A stretch of 64,000 bases of DNA. Origin: CAYZWU01 sp964482235 (GTDB lineage: Bacteria > Planctomycetota > B15-G4 > CAYZWU01). Both the position numbers and the translations under genes were made by a program. Each line of letters begins with the position of its first letter. The stretch's first letter is position 1. A model generated the notes under the pieces. It worked only from the letters and a program-made list of their open reading frames with translations, made no database searches and was not told where the DNA came from. Below are positions 49,137-58,842 of the stretch, in pieces. The stretch lies in assembly GCA_964482235.1 (NCBI GenBank), contig CAYZWU010000011.1, positions 62,001 through 126,000 on the forward strand, read 5' to 3'.

Positions 49137-50732
49137 ATGGAACTTATGATGAGCACGACCAAGGAGGAAGGGGCATATCCGATAGAAACAGAGGTGCGAG
49201 CAGGGATTATCCTGGTTCTGATCCTGGCGGTGCTTGCCTTATCATCGTTCGGGTGCAAGGAGACTCCTCCCCCGAAACCGGCAGCCTCAGCCTCCTCTTC
49301 GGCCGCTGCAACGGGCTCGCCCGGCGGGGAGAAGGGCGAATGGTTCTGGCGCGACCGCCTTGCCATCCGGCCGGTCCCCCTGCCCGCGACGAATCCTTCC
49401 CGGGAGGCGGCCGACCTGGTCGCCTCGATCTTCAGCCGTCTCGATCGAGAGACGCCTGCCACGCTGGAAGACGAGATCGCCGCCCTTGCCGAGAAGGGCG
49501 AGGAGGCGGCCGTCCTCCTGGCCGGAAAGATCCTCGATCCCGACGACACGGCACGCTTCCTGGCCGCCGCCGCCCTGGGGCGAATCGACCATCCCACGGC
49601 CACCGAACCCCTTCTCCTGGCAATCCGGGACAGTTGGGCCGCCGTGGCCGGCCTGGCCACGGACGGCCTGCTGGAAGGAAAGGAGCCATGGATCCTTCCG
49701 AGGCTGATCAAGAGCATCGGCCCCTATCCGGTCGACTTCAATCCCCACCTGATCGTGAGGACGAAGATCGCTGCCGGCCTGATCGACTACGGAAACTACT
49801 CGGGCATCCCGTTCCTCCTCAAGGTTCTCAAGGAGAACACGCCCGCGGAGGAAGGGGATCGCCAGTGGGACAAGACCAGAAGAATGGCCTGGGAGAAGGA
49901 GGTGGCCCTGGCCGCGCTGACCAGGCTGGCCGGCGACGATTTCAGCTACCTGATCGACGGATCGCGGCCGGCGCAGGCCGAGGCGGCGATGAAGTTCGAA
50001 GCCTGGTGGCACGCCAGCAGAACCCGCCTCTGGAACGAGGCCCCCTCGCTGGACGATCCCCTGCTGCTGAGTGAGATCGAGGAGATCGTGGCGGCTCTCT
50101 CCACCTTCCAGATGCGGAACAAGGATGGCGCCCAGTACATGCTCCGCATGCTCGGGCCGCCGGTCTTCCCCCATCTGAAATCCGCCATCAGGAACAAGGA
50201 CCGCTACATCGCCTTTCACGCTCTCGACGTGATCAGCCAGATCGCTCCCCTGGCCGGATCGCGGGCTCCCGCATGGGGCAGGGAGCTCAGGAAATGCCTC
50301 GACGATGAGAGGTCGCTGATCCGATCCCAGGCCTGCCGGGCGATCGGGGCTCTCGGGCAGGGCGTCGCGGCAGCGGATCTGTCGCCCCTTCTCGAGGACG
50401 GCGATCCCGACGTGGCGCTCAGCGCCGCCTTCGCCCTCGGCCGGATCGGCGGTCCCGATGCCAGGGCCATTCTCGAGAAGAAGCTGAGCAGCATGGAGCC
50501 CGGCCAGCTCCGGATCGAGATCTCGGCCGCCCTGATCCGGATCGATCCGGGGCGGGAGAACCTGCTTCTCGAGCCCCTCCTGTCCAGCGACCTTTTCAGC
50601 CAGGAATGGGCGCTGCAAAAGGTGATCGATCTGACGGGGAACGACTTCTCCTTCTCGCTGGGCGGCAGTATCGAGGAAAGAAAGCCGTCGGTCGACGGGA
50701 TCGCTGCCGCGCTCCGCGACCTGAAGCGCTGA
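49137..50732 (+). CDS. HEAT-repeat lipoprotein
   Basis: 531 residues (ATGs at 49146 and 49149 are alternatives). A membrane segment/lipoprotein signal, GIILVLILAVLALSSFGC, places the lipobox cysteine near residue 40. A Pro/Ala/Ser linker follows. The rest is HEAT-type helical repeats: AVLLAGKILDPDDTARFLAA, AAALGRIDHPTATEPLLLAI, ACRAIGALGQGVAAADLSPL and SAAFALGRIGGPDARAILEK. Such repeats form protein-binding solenoids, here probably periplasmic. It is divergent from the yidC cluster and converges on radC. No specific function can be given. Confidence 0.82.
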   Translation: MELMMSTTKEEGAYPIETEVRAGIILVLILAVLALSSFGCKETPPPKPAASASSSAAATGSPGGEKGEWFWRDRLAIRPVPLPATNPSREAADLVASIFSRLDRETPATLEDEIAALAEKGEEAAVLLAGKILDPDDTARFLAAAALGRIDHPTATEPLLLAIRDSWAAVAGLATDGLLEGKEPWILPRLIKSIGPYPVDFNPHLIVRTKIAAGLIDYGNYSGIPFLLKVLKENTPAEEGDRQWDKTRRMAWEKEVALAALTRLAGDDFSYLIDGSRPAQAEAAMKFEAWWHASRTRLWNEAPSLDDPLLLSEIEEIVAALSTFQMRNKDGAQYMLRMLGPPVFPHLKSAIRNKDRYIAFHALDVISQIAPLAGSRAPAWGRELRKCLDDERSLIRSQACRAIGALGQGVAAADLSPLLEDGDPDVALSAAFALGRIGGPDARAILEKKLSSMEPGQLRIEISAALIRIDPGRENLLLEPLLSSDLFSQEWALQKVIDLTGNDFSFSLGGSIEERKPSVDGIAAALRDLKR

Positions 50733-50749
50733 TCCCGCCCCCGCCCCCC

Positions 50750-51415
50750 CTACCACTGCACGAGGCGATCCTCCCTGAAGGAGACGAAGGTACCTTCCCC
50801 CAGGACGATATGATCGAGGAGATGGATCCCCACCAGATCGCCCACATCCTTGAGCCTCACGGTGATCTCGTAATCCTCCCTCGACGGAGTCGGATCACCG
50901 GAGGGGTGGTTGTGCACGGCCACGATGGCTCCTGCCGACTCCCTGATCGCCGGCTGGAAGACTTCCCGCGGATGGACGATGGATGCGCTGAGGGAGCCCA
51001 CGGAGATGCGTTCCTCGCGGATGACCCGGTGCTTGGTGTCCAGGAGCAGAACGAGAAAGACCTCCTTCTCCAGGTCGCGGCACTGGGAGCTGAAGTGCTC
51101 GTATACATCGCGGCTGCAGCGGACCCTCATCCCGCGGCGAAGGGGAGATGTCTCGAGGCGGCGCGCCAGGGCGAAGAAAGCGGCGAGGCGCGCGGCCCGG
51201 GCCGGGCCGATGCCGTTGACGGCCATCATCTCCCCCATACCGCGGCGAGAAAGGGCCCTGAGCCCTCCTGCCTGTTGGAGAAGGTCGGCTGCCGCCTTCC
51301 TCGCGTCGCGATGCCGCCCCTGAATCCCGAGGATCAGGGCGAGCAGGTCCGGATCGGCCAGAGCCTCCTCCCCTTCCATGAAGAGCCGTTCCCGGGGCAG
51401 CCACTCAGTCGGCAT
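50750..51415 (-). CDS. radC: RadC-family JAB1/MPN domain protein
   Basis: 221 residues. The N-terminal UPF0758 helix-hairpin-helix part (LADPDLLALILGIQGRHRDA, MMAVNGIGPARAARLAAFFA) is followed by the C-terminal JAMM metalloprotease-like domain with VAVHNHPSGDPTPSREDYEI (H-x-H...S..D). The family was once tied to DNA repair, but its real function is unknown. The JAMM zinc ligands are intact. SD GGAGG lies 4 nt before the ATG. Confidence 0.95.
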   Translation of the reverse strand: MPTEWLPRERLFMEGEEALADPDLLALILGIQGRHRDARKAAADLLQQAGGLRALSRRGMGEMMAVNGIGPARAARLAAFFALARRLETSPLRRGMRVRCSRDVYEHFSSQCRDLEKEVFLVLLLDTKHRVIREERISVGSLSASIVHPREVFQPAIRESAGAIVAVHNHPSGDPTPSREDYEITVRLKDVGDLVGIHLLDHIVLGEGTFVSFREDRLVQW

Positions 51416-51619
51416 GCCGCCTCCTCCATCCCTTCGCCCCGGCAGAACCGGGTTCGAATCCGGTCGTGGTCAACAGGCCGCCCCAGAGGCGCACCGAGCC
51501 CAAGCAATGCTCTTTTCGGTCCGAACGACATCTCTGGCGGTCCGTCATCCGGCCACTGAAGAGTCACTGCCGAACGACGTCTGGAGCGGCCAGTCTAGGA
51601 CGAAGTCGGAGGGATCGGG
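51416..51619. other. Spacer between radC and the NPCBM gene
   Basis: No gene seen. It contains a tRNA T-arm-like string at 51447-51464 with a faulty stem, and two imperfect copies of CCGAACGACRTCT about 50 bp apart (near 51520 and 51570). Neither can be assigned a function. Confidence 0.4.
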
Positions 51620-52849
51620 TTACCTGGTGAGGAGTGCGTGGCCCCAGAAACCCCGGTCGCACGTGTCGAAGGCATCGGCGAAATCGGCTTCCAGGGTGAG
51701 GGAGGCGGCGCCTTTCATCGAGAGGACGGGAAGGCGGAGCGGCGGATCTCCGCCGCGCAGTACAGGGCTCTCGAATACCTGCTTCCCGTCCACCATCACG
51801 CGGAAGACCATCGATCCGCGCGCACGCAGTCCGGCCACCTCGTCGCAGATCCCCGCAAAGGCGTGAAAGGAGTCGTAAGCCCCGTTCAGGTCGTAGGTCA
51901 GCACGCAGCGGGAGTGGACGCCGAGCCCCTTGGCAAACCGCCTCCCTGCCGCGGAAAGCTCTCGTCCCGTGACGGAGCGGTCGCTGCGGAAGGGGTAGAG
52001 GAAATCGCCGGCGCGTCCCAGAAAGGGAATCTCCTTCACATCGGAAGGCGTCATGTCGCCGAGAAAGTCGATCCCGTTCCGGATCAGCACGACGGAATCG
52101 ATCGTTCCCAGGGGGATCGAGACCGTCTCGCGGAAGCTGTCGCCGAGGATCAGGTGCTTGTTCCGGATCCCCTGGAACCGCCCGGAGAGCCTTCCCGTGC
52201 CGCCCCGGAGAAGGAGCAGGATCCGAGCCGCACCGCCGCCCTCATCGGAGCGTTCCTCCGTCCCGGTACCGGCCGCACAGATGACCACGGCGTTCAGCTG
52301 GTTGTAGCCGAACTCGATCTGCCCCAGATCGCAATCGAAGGTGATCCCGTTGGCGGAGAACAGGTCGAGGGTTCCGCTGATGAAGTCCTCGCTGACCGAT
52401 CCCTCTCCCTTTCTGAAGACCACGTCCTCGTCGCCGCCGAGATCCTTTCGCAGGTAGGGAACGAAACCGGCCGGGATTTCAGGCCGGCCCGGCAGGAAGA
52501 TCCTCAGGGAGTCGATCGGCACGGCCAGGCGTCCGAGAAGCGGATGGTCGAGAATGAGCCTGTCCCCGTCACCGCCGGCCACGGTCCCGCCCAGGTAGTC
52601 GTTCTGCCTGAGCAGGAGGCCGCAGGGCAGCTGTGCCGCCTCGGCCGCCCCCATGCCGGGAAAGCGGATCAGATGTATCTGATCCAGGGGAATGGAGCGG
52701 CGTCCCGTCCCGTCCTTGAACAGGAGGCTCCCCGCATCATCCGTTTCGATGATCGTGCAGTCCACGACACCGCCGTCGAGGGTGTAGACCTGGCTATCAC
52801 CGGTAACAGCTGAAATGACAAGAAGAAAGATGTAAGCAACCGCGTTCAT
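51620..52849 (-). CDS. Exported NPCBM-domain protein
   Basis: 409 residues from the ATG at 52849 (frame open to 52927). A short signal peptide, MNAVAYIFLLVISAVTGDSQ, cleaves near residue 18-20. SMR/Sm-like beta segments (VVDCTIIETDDAGSLLFKDG; DRLILDHPLLGRLAVPIDSL) repeat through the first half. The C-terminal NPCBM module (about 285-405) reads RFAKGLGVHSRCVLTYDLNG, FHAFAGICDEVAG, FRVMVDGKQVFESPVLRGGD and LEADFADAFDTCDRGFWGHA. NPCBM domains bind carbohydrate and are frequent in planctomycete and verrucomicrobial exported proteins. A TATAAT box 6 bp before the ATG implies a leaderless mRNA. Confidence 0.87.
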   Translation of the reverse strand: MNAVAYIFLLVISAVTGDSQVYTLDGGVVDCTIIETDDAGSLLFKDGTGRRSIPLDQIHLIRFPGMGAAEAAQLPCGLLLRQNDYLGGTVAGGDGDRLILDHPLLGRLAVPIDSLRIFLPGRPEIPAGFVPYLRKDLGGDEDVVFRKGEGSVSEDFISGTLDLFSANGITFDCDLGQIEFGYNQLNAVVICAAGTGTEERSDEGGGAARILLLLRGGTGRLSGRFQGIRNKHLILGDSFRETVSIPLGTIDSVVLIRNGIDFLGDMTPSDVKEIPFLGRAGDFLYPFRSDRSVTGRELSAAGRRFAKGLGVHSRCVLTYDLNGAYDSFHAFAGICDEVAGLRARGSMVFRVMVDGKQVFESPVLRGGDPPLRLPVLSMKGAASLTLEADFADAFDTCDRGFWGHALLTR

Positions 52850-52855
52850 GGAGGC

Positions 52856-52883
52856 ATTATATTCGTTCGATCGGCAAAAGCAA
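52856..52883 (-). promoter_or_regulatory. Promoter of the NPCBM gene, leaderless
   Basis: Minus strand: TTGCTT (52878-52883), 16-bp spacer, perfect TATAAT (52856-52861). Only 6 bp separate the -10 box from the ATG at 52849, so transcription should start at or next to the start codon. There is no SD. Confidence 0.65.
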
Positions 52884-52983
52884 CTCGCCGGCGCAGGGAA
52901 ACTGGCAGGGCGCGGCGCCCCGAGCATGTCATTCTGACAGTGACGGTTGCCGGCCGCCGCTGATTTCTGTCATATTGGCACAA

Positions 52984-53007
52984 CACCGATCAACCGGTTG
53001 ATCGGTG
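52984..53007. promoter_or_regulatory. Perfect 24-bp palindrome (candidate activator site)
   Basis: CACCGATCAACC (52984-52995) is followed directly by its exact reverse complement GGTTGATCGGTG (52996-53007). Its centre lies about 100 bp before the expected sigma54 start site, the usual place for an enhancer-binding protein. No U tract follows, so it is not a terminator. Confidence 0.75.
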
Positions 53008-53068
53008 CCTAACGTCCGTTTGAACCAAAGCGTACGTTTTCGTACCCCCTTGTAGTCAATGTCTTGTT

Positions 53069-53084
53069 TGGCATATGATTTGCT
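53069..53084 (+). promoter_or_regulatory. Sigma54-type -24/-12 element upstream of groEL1
   Basis: TGGCATATGATTTGCT fits TGGCAYRNNNNTTGCW at every fixed position, with GG at 53070-53071 and GC at 53082-53083. Transcription would start near 53095, about 77 nt before the ATG. An overlapping sigma70 reading (TTGTAG 53050-53055, 18-bp spacer, TATGAT 53074-53079) is a competing explanation. Confidence 0.55.
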
Positions 53085-53171
53085 TTTTTCATCGCGTTTC
53101 ATTCTTCAGAAACATCATTTAACTTCATCATTCAGTCTTCAACTGATGCAGCAAAGTTAAGGAGGAATCAG

Positions 53172-54794
<1,623 letters not shown>

Positions 54795-54803
54795 GACATT
54801 GAC

Positions 54804-54827
54804 CGCTCCGGGGAAAGAGCCGGAGCG
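54804..54827 (+). other. Hairpin between groEL1 and groES
   Basis: 8-bp perfect arms CGCTCCGG (54804-54811) and CCGGAGCG (54820-54827), 8-nt loop, no U tract. Possibly an mRNA processing or stabilising stem that uncouples groEL1 from groES levels. Confidence 0.5.
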
Positions 54828-54888
54828 AAACCTGAGAAAACAAGATAGTCATCAGAGAATAAAGAACACTCAAGGGAGGATAATCAAG

Positions 54889-55179
54889 ATGGTCAAGCTG
54901 AAGCCGCTGAACGACAGGGTTGTCATCGAGGTCCTGGAAGCCGAGGAAAAAACCGCCGGAGGCATCGTGCTTCCCGACGCGGCCAAGGAAAAGCCCCAGA
55001 AGGGCAAGGTCATCGCCCTCGGCCCGGGCAAGCTTCTCGACAACGGCGAGAGAGCCGCTTTCTCCGTCAAGAAGAACAGCATGGTCCTCTTCGGCAAGTA
55101 CTCGGGCCAGGACATCGCCGTGGACGGCAAGGAATACAAGATCATGAGAGAGAACGAGATCCTCGCCCGCTTCGAGTAG
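54889..55179 (+). CDS. groS: Co-chaperonin GroES
   Basis: 96 residues from the ATG at 54889 (GGGAGGA 8 nt upstream; the frame is open further upstream into groEL1). VKLKPLNDRVVIEVLEAEEK, the mobile loop EEKTAGGIVLPDAAKEKPQ, GKVIALGPGKLLDNGE and a closing YKIMRENEILARFE are standard. It caps GroEL rings. It lies between two groEL genes, 56 bp before the second. Confidence 0.98.
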   Translation: MVKLKPLNDRVVIEVLEAEEKTAGGIVLPDAAKEKPQKGKVIALGPGKLLDNGERAAFSVKKNSMVLFGKYSGQDIAVDGKEYKIMRENEILARFE

Positions 55180-55235
55180 GCGGAGAGCCCCAGATCAAAA
55201 CTGAGTTGAACCAATAGGAATTTGGAGAATAGAAA

Positions 55236-56849
55236 ATGGCGAAACAGCTTCTTTTCGACGAGGAGGCGAGGCGCAAGGTCCTGAAGGGCATCGAGAAGCT
55301 CGCGCGGGCCGTTGAAGTCACGTTGGGCCCGGCCGGGCACAACGTCATCCTGCAAAAATCGTTCGGCTCTCCTCAGGTCACCAAGGACGGGGTGACCGTC
55401 TCCAAGGAGATCGAGCTGGAGGATCCGTTCGAGAACATGGGAGCCAGGCTCGCCAACGAGGTGGCCAACAAGACGAACGACGACACGGGCGACGGCACCA
55501 CCACGGCCACCATCCTGGCGCGGGCCATCTTCGCCGAAGGCCTGAAGTACGTCACGTCGGGCGTCAATCCCGTGGCTCTCAAGCGCGGCATCGACAAGTC
55601 CGTCAGCTGCGTCACCGACGAAATCGCGCGGATCTCCAAGAAGATCAAGGACAAGAAGGAGATCGCCCAGGTCGGCACCGTTTCGGCCAACAACGACGAG
55701 ACCGTGGGCCGTCTCATGGCCGACGCCATGAGGCAGGTGGGCGAGGACGGCGTGATCACCGTCGAGGAATCGAAGACGACGGACACGAACCTCGATTTCG
55801 TGGAAGGGATGCAGTTCGACAAGGGCTACCTTTCCCCCTACTTCATCACCGACGTGCAGACCATGGAGGCGGTGTTCGAGTCGCCGCACATCCTCATCCA
55901 CGAGAAGAAGATCTCGAACCTGCGCACCATCCTCCCCGTGCTGGAAGCGGTTGCGAAATCGGGAAAGCCCCTGCTGATCATCGCAGAGGACGTTGAGAAC
56001 GAGGCCCTCACCACGCTGGTGGTCAACAAGTTGCGCGGCACTCTCAACGTGGCGGCCGTCAAGGCTCCCGGCTTCGGCGACAGAAGAAAAGCGCTCCTCC
56101 AGGACATCGCCTGCCTCACCGGCGGCACCTGCATCGCCGAGGATATCGGGATCAACCTGGAGAACATCACCCTCGACATGCTCGGCACGGCCAAGAAGGT
56201 CTCCGTCGACAAGGACAACACGATCCTCGTCAAGGGCGCGGGCAAGAAGAGCGACATCAACGCCCGGATCGACCAGATCAGGACGCAGATCGACCAGTCC
56301 TCCTCGGACTACGACCGTGAGAAGCTCCAGGAGCGCCTGGCCAAGCTCACCGGCGGCGTCGCCGTCATTCGCGTCGGCGCCCACACCGAGGCCTCGCTGA
56401 AGGAGAAGAAGGCCCGCGTGGAAGACGCCCTGCAGGCCACACGCGCCGCCGTGGAGGAAGGCATCGTGCCCGGAGGCGGTTGCGCCCTGGTCCGCTGCAT
56501 CCCCGCTCTCAGCGAGCTCAAGCTCAAGGGCGACCAGAAGTTCGGACGCGCCGTCATCCTGCGCGCCCTGGAGGAGCCGATGAGGCGCATCGCCTTCAAC
56601 GCGGGCTTCGACGGCTCGGTGGTTGTGCAGGAAGTGAGCGAAAACGATGCTCCCGGTTTTGGATTCAATGCCTTGACGGGAGCCAATGCCGACCTGTACA
56701 AGGCAGGCATCATCGATCCGGCCAAGGTGGTTCGCTGCGCTCTCCAGAACGCGGCTTCCGTCGCCGGACTGGTTCTCACGACGCAGACTCTCATCACGGA
56801 TCTCAAGGACGAGAAGGACGGCACCTCCATCGAGGGTGCCGTCAGCTGA
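55236..56849 (+). CDS. groL: Chaperonin GroEL, copy 2
   Basis: 537 residues. ATPase residues are conserved (TGDGTTTATILARAIFAEGL; VEDALQATRAAVEEGIVPGG). It differs from copy 1 in many apical-domain positions (for example NVILQKSFGSPQVTKDGVTV, DETVGRLMADAMRQVGEDGV) and lacks the Gly-Gly-Met tail, ending SIEGAVS. Loss of the flexible tail usually marks a specialised GroEL. SD TTTGGAG is weak compared with copy 1. It follows groES in the classical groES-groEL order. A 15-bp hairpin lies between this gene and dnaJ. Confidence 0.97.
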   Translation: MAKQLLFDEEARRKVLKGIEKLARAVEVTLGPAGHNVILQKSFGSPQVTKDGVTVSKEIELEDPFENMGARLANEVANKTNDDTGDGTTTATILARAIFAEGLKYVTSGVNPVALKRGIDKSVSCVTDEIARISKKIKDKKEIAQVGTVSANNDETVGRLMADAMRQVGEDGVITVEESKTTDTNLDFVEGMQFDKGYLSPYFITDVQTMEAVFESPHILIHEKKISNLRTILPVLEAVAKSGKPLLIIAEDVENEALTTLVVNKLRGTLNVAAVKAPGFGDRRKALLQDIACLTGGTCIAEDIGINLENITLDMLGTAKKVSVDKDNTILVKGAGKKSDINARIDQIRTQIDQSSSDYDREKLQERLAKLTGGVAVIRVGAHTEASLKEKKARVEDALQATRAAVEEGIVPGGGCALVRCIPALSELKLKGDQKFGRAVILRALEEPMRRIAFNAGFDGSVVVQEVSENDAPGFGFNALTGANADLYKAGIIDPAKVVRCALQNAASVAGLVLTTQTLITDLKDEKDGTSIEGAVS

Positions 56850-56871
56850 GAAGCGTTGATTCAATTTCTTC

Positions 56872-56907
56872 CGGACCGCCGCGCAGTCGAATCTGCGCGG
56901 CGGTCCG
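56872..56907 (+). other. 15-bp perfect hairpin between groEL2 and dnaJ
   Basis: Arms 56872-56886 (CGGACCGCCGCGCAG) and 56893-56907, loop TCGAAT. Very stable but followed by GATGATTTC, not a U run. It may be a factor-dependent stop or an RNase barrier that lowers dnaJ-grpE relative to groE. Confidence 0.6.
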
Positions 56908-56941
56908 ATGATTTCGAACCATCACCGAGAGGTGGATAAGA

Positions 56942-58093
56942 ATGGCCGGCAGCAAAAGAGACTACTACGATGTGCTCGGTGTCGACCGGAACGTCTCTTC
57001 CAGCGATCTGAAGAGGGCGTACCGGAAGCTGGCGCTCAAGTACCACCCCGACAAGAACAAGGACAATCCCAACGCGGCCGAGATGTTCAAGGAAGCGGCC
57101 GAGTCGTACGAGGTGCTGAACAATCCCGAGAAGCGCCGGATCTACGACCAGTTCGGTCACGACGGCCTCGATCGGGGCGGATACCAGCGCGGCTTCAGCA
57201 GCTTCGAGGACATCTTCTCCATGTTCGGCGACATCTTCGGCGGCGGCGGCGGCGGCGGGATTTTCGACGATCTCTTCGGATTCTCGTCGCGCGCCTCGGG
57301 CACGCGCGTGCGCAAGGGCCCGAGCCTGAAGTGCGAGCTCAACATTTCCCTCGCCGAGGCCTACTCCGGCGTGGACAAGACGATCGACCTGAAGCGGAAC
57401 GAGATCTGCAAGACCTGCAACGGCAGCGGCGCCAAGCCGGGAACATCGCCGGCCGTCTGCACGACCTGCAAGGGAGCCGGGCAGGTGCAGCAGACACAGG
57501 GCTTCTTCGCCCTTCGCACCACCTGCCCCAGGTGCGGCGGTGCGGGCGAGGTGATCGAGAGCCCCTGCAGCAACTGCCGCGGCACCGGCCACTATCCCGA
57601 GAAGAGACGGATCAAGGTTCACATCCCCTCCGGCGTGGAAGACGGCACCCAGATGCGGGTGAGCGGCGAGGGAGAGCCCGGCCGGAACGGCGGCCCTCGC
57701 GGCGATCTCTACTGCATCATCCGCGTGGAGCCCCACCCGATCTTCGAGCGCGATGGCGAGGATCTCTTCTGCGAGATCCCGATCAGCTTCTCCCAAGCCG
57801 CCCTGGGCACCGAGATCGAGGCGCCCACGCTCGAAAAGAGCGTGAAGATGAAGATCCCGGCCGGGACGCAGACCGGAAAGATCTTCCGGCTCCGCAAGCT
57901 CGGGATGCCGAGCGTCTACGGACAGCGGCAGGGCGACCTCCTCGTGAGGGTGAAGATCGAGACGCCCCGCAAGCTGACGCCGCGGCAGGTCGAGATCCTG
58001 CAGGAGTTCGCCCAGACGGAAGAGAAGAACGTGTCACCGGACAGGAAGTCGTTTTTCAAGAAAGTCAAAGCCTTCTTCGACAGCCGGGATTGA
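56942..58093 (+). CDS. dnaJ: Chaperone DnaJ
   Basis: 383 residues, class A. J domain with YYDVLGVDRNVSSSDLKRAY and HPDKNKDNP (HPD about 38-40). A Gly/Phe region includes a run of seven glycines (FGGGGGGGIFDDLFG). Four zinc-ribbon repeats follow (CKTCNGSG, CTTCKGAG, CPRCGGAG, CSNCRGTG), then the substrate-binding C-terminal domains. It delivers substrates to DnaK and stimulates its ATPase. dnaK is not in the window. SD GAGGTGG. Confidence 0.98.
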   Translation: MAGSKRDYYDVLGVDRNVSSSDLKRAYRKLALKYHPDKNKDNPNAAEMFKEAAESYEVLNNPEKRRIYDQFGHDGLDRGGYQRGFSSFEDIFSMFGDIFGGGGGGGIFDDLFGFSSRASGTRVRKGPSLKCELNISLAEAYSGVDKTIDLKRNEICKTCNGSGAKPGTSPAVCTTCKGAGQVQQTQGFFALRTTCPRCGGAGEVIESPCSNCRGTGHYPEKRRIKVHIPSGVEDGTQMRVSGEGEPGRNGGPRGDLYCIIRVEPHPIFERDGEDLFCEIPISFSQAALGTEIEAPTLEKSVKMKIPAGTQTGKIFRLRKLGMPSVYGQRQGDLLVRVKIETPRKLTPRQVEILQEFAQTEEKNVSPDRKSFFKKVKAFFDSRD

Positions 58094-58144
58094 CCGCAGC
58101 TGTCGCGTGTGGACAGGCATCTATATAGCTTGGAGCGGCCTGGA

Positions 58145-58825
58145 ATGAGCCGGAGCAAGAAAGAGCGCGGCAAGGCGCGAAAGAAGAAAATGGAAGAAGC
58201 GGCCGAGGACCGGAAGGGCGCCGATGCGGCCGCCGATCCGGGCGACTCTCCGGAAGAGGCCGGTTCTCCCGCGGAAACGCCCGATCCGGCCGCCCAGATC
58301 GACGAGCTCACCGACAAGCTCCAGAGAAAGACGGCCGAGTTCCTCAACTACCAGAAGCGGATGCAGCGGGAGATGGAGGATGTGCGTCGGTTCGCGGTCA
58401 AGCCGCTGGCCTTCGACCTGCTCACCGTTGCGGACAGCTTCGAGAGGGCGCTCGAGTCCGCCGAGGGCGATGAAGCCGGCGGGAACCAGGACGGTTTCCT
58501 CGAGGGATTCCGCATGATCTTCACGCAGATGACGACCGCCATGGAGAAAAGCGGCGTCAAGCCGATCGAGGCGCTGAACCAGCCCTTCGATCCGAACCTG
58601 CACGAGGCGATCATGGAGGAGGAGAATCCCGAGCTCCCCGACAGGACGGTGATCGACGAACTGATCAAGGGCTACATGCTGCACGACCGGCTCCTCCGCC
58701 CCACCACGGTGCGCGTCTCCCGCAATCCGGGTGAAGGCGCCGCCGCGGCGGAGAACGACGTGGAGAACGCCGAGGAAAAAGACGAAGTAGAAACGGAAAC
58801 CCCAGAGGATTCAACGGGGAGCTGA
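58145..58825 (+). CDS. grpE: Nucleotide exchange factor GrpE
   Basis: 226 residues from the ATG at 58145 (GGAG 9 nt upstream). A charged, disordered head (about 1-50) is followed by the long dimerising helix (QIDELTDKLQRKTAEFLNYQ, KRMQREMEDVRRFAVKPLAF), the four-helix part and the beta-wing (FDPNLHEAIMEEENPELPDR, VIDELIKGYMLHDRLLRPTT, VRVSRNP). An acidic tail is added. It releases ADP from DnaK. Gene order dnaJ-grpE without dnaK is uncommon. Confidence 0.96.
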   Translation: MSRSKKERGKARKKKMEEAAEDRKGADAAADPGDSPEEAGSPAETPDPAAQIDELTDKLQRKTAEFLNYQKRMQREMEDVRRFAVKPLAFDLLTVADSFERALESAEGDEAGGNQDGFLEGFRMIFTQMTTAMEKSGVKPIEALNQPFDPNLHEAIMEEENPELPDRTVIDELIKGYMLHDRLLRPTTVRVSRNPGEGAAAAENDVENAEEKDEVETETPEDSTGS

Positions 58826-58842
58826 CGGCTCAGGAGAGGAAG

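Larger units (their letters stand above)
52850..53171. other. Regulatory intergenic region upstream of groEL1
   Basis: 322 bp without a gene. From left to right: the promoter of the NPCBM gene, the 24-bp palindrome, a small hairpin GTACG-TTTT-CGTAC (53032-53045), the sigma54-type element, and the groEL1 leader ending in AAGGAGGA. No CIRCE element (TTAGCACTC-N9-GAGTGCTAA) is visible. Confidence 0.8.

Noticed and set aside
51447..51464. tRNA T-arm-like string upstream of radC
   Set aside because: GGTTCGAATCC is present, but the stem has a G-G clash and there is no acceptor, anticodon arm or CCA. Chance or a very old remnant.
52966..52981. Second possible sigma54 element (TTGGCAC) near the palindrome
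   Set aside because: No GC of a -12 box at the required spacing.
54870..56864. 664-residue minus-strand ORF opposite groEL2
   Set aside because: Shadow frame of a clear GroEL; high GC keeps it open.
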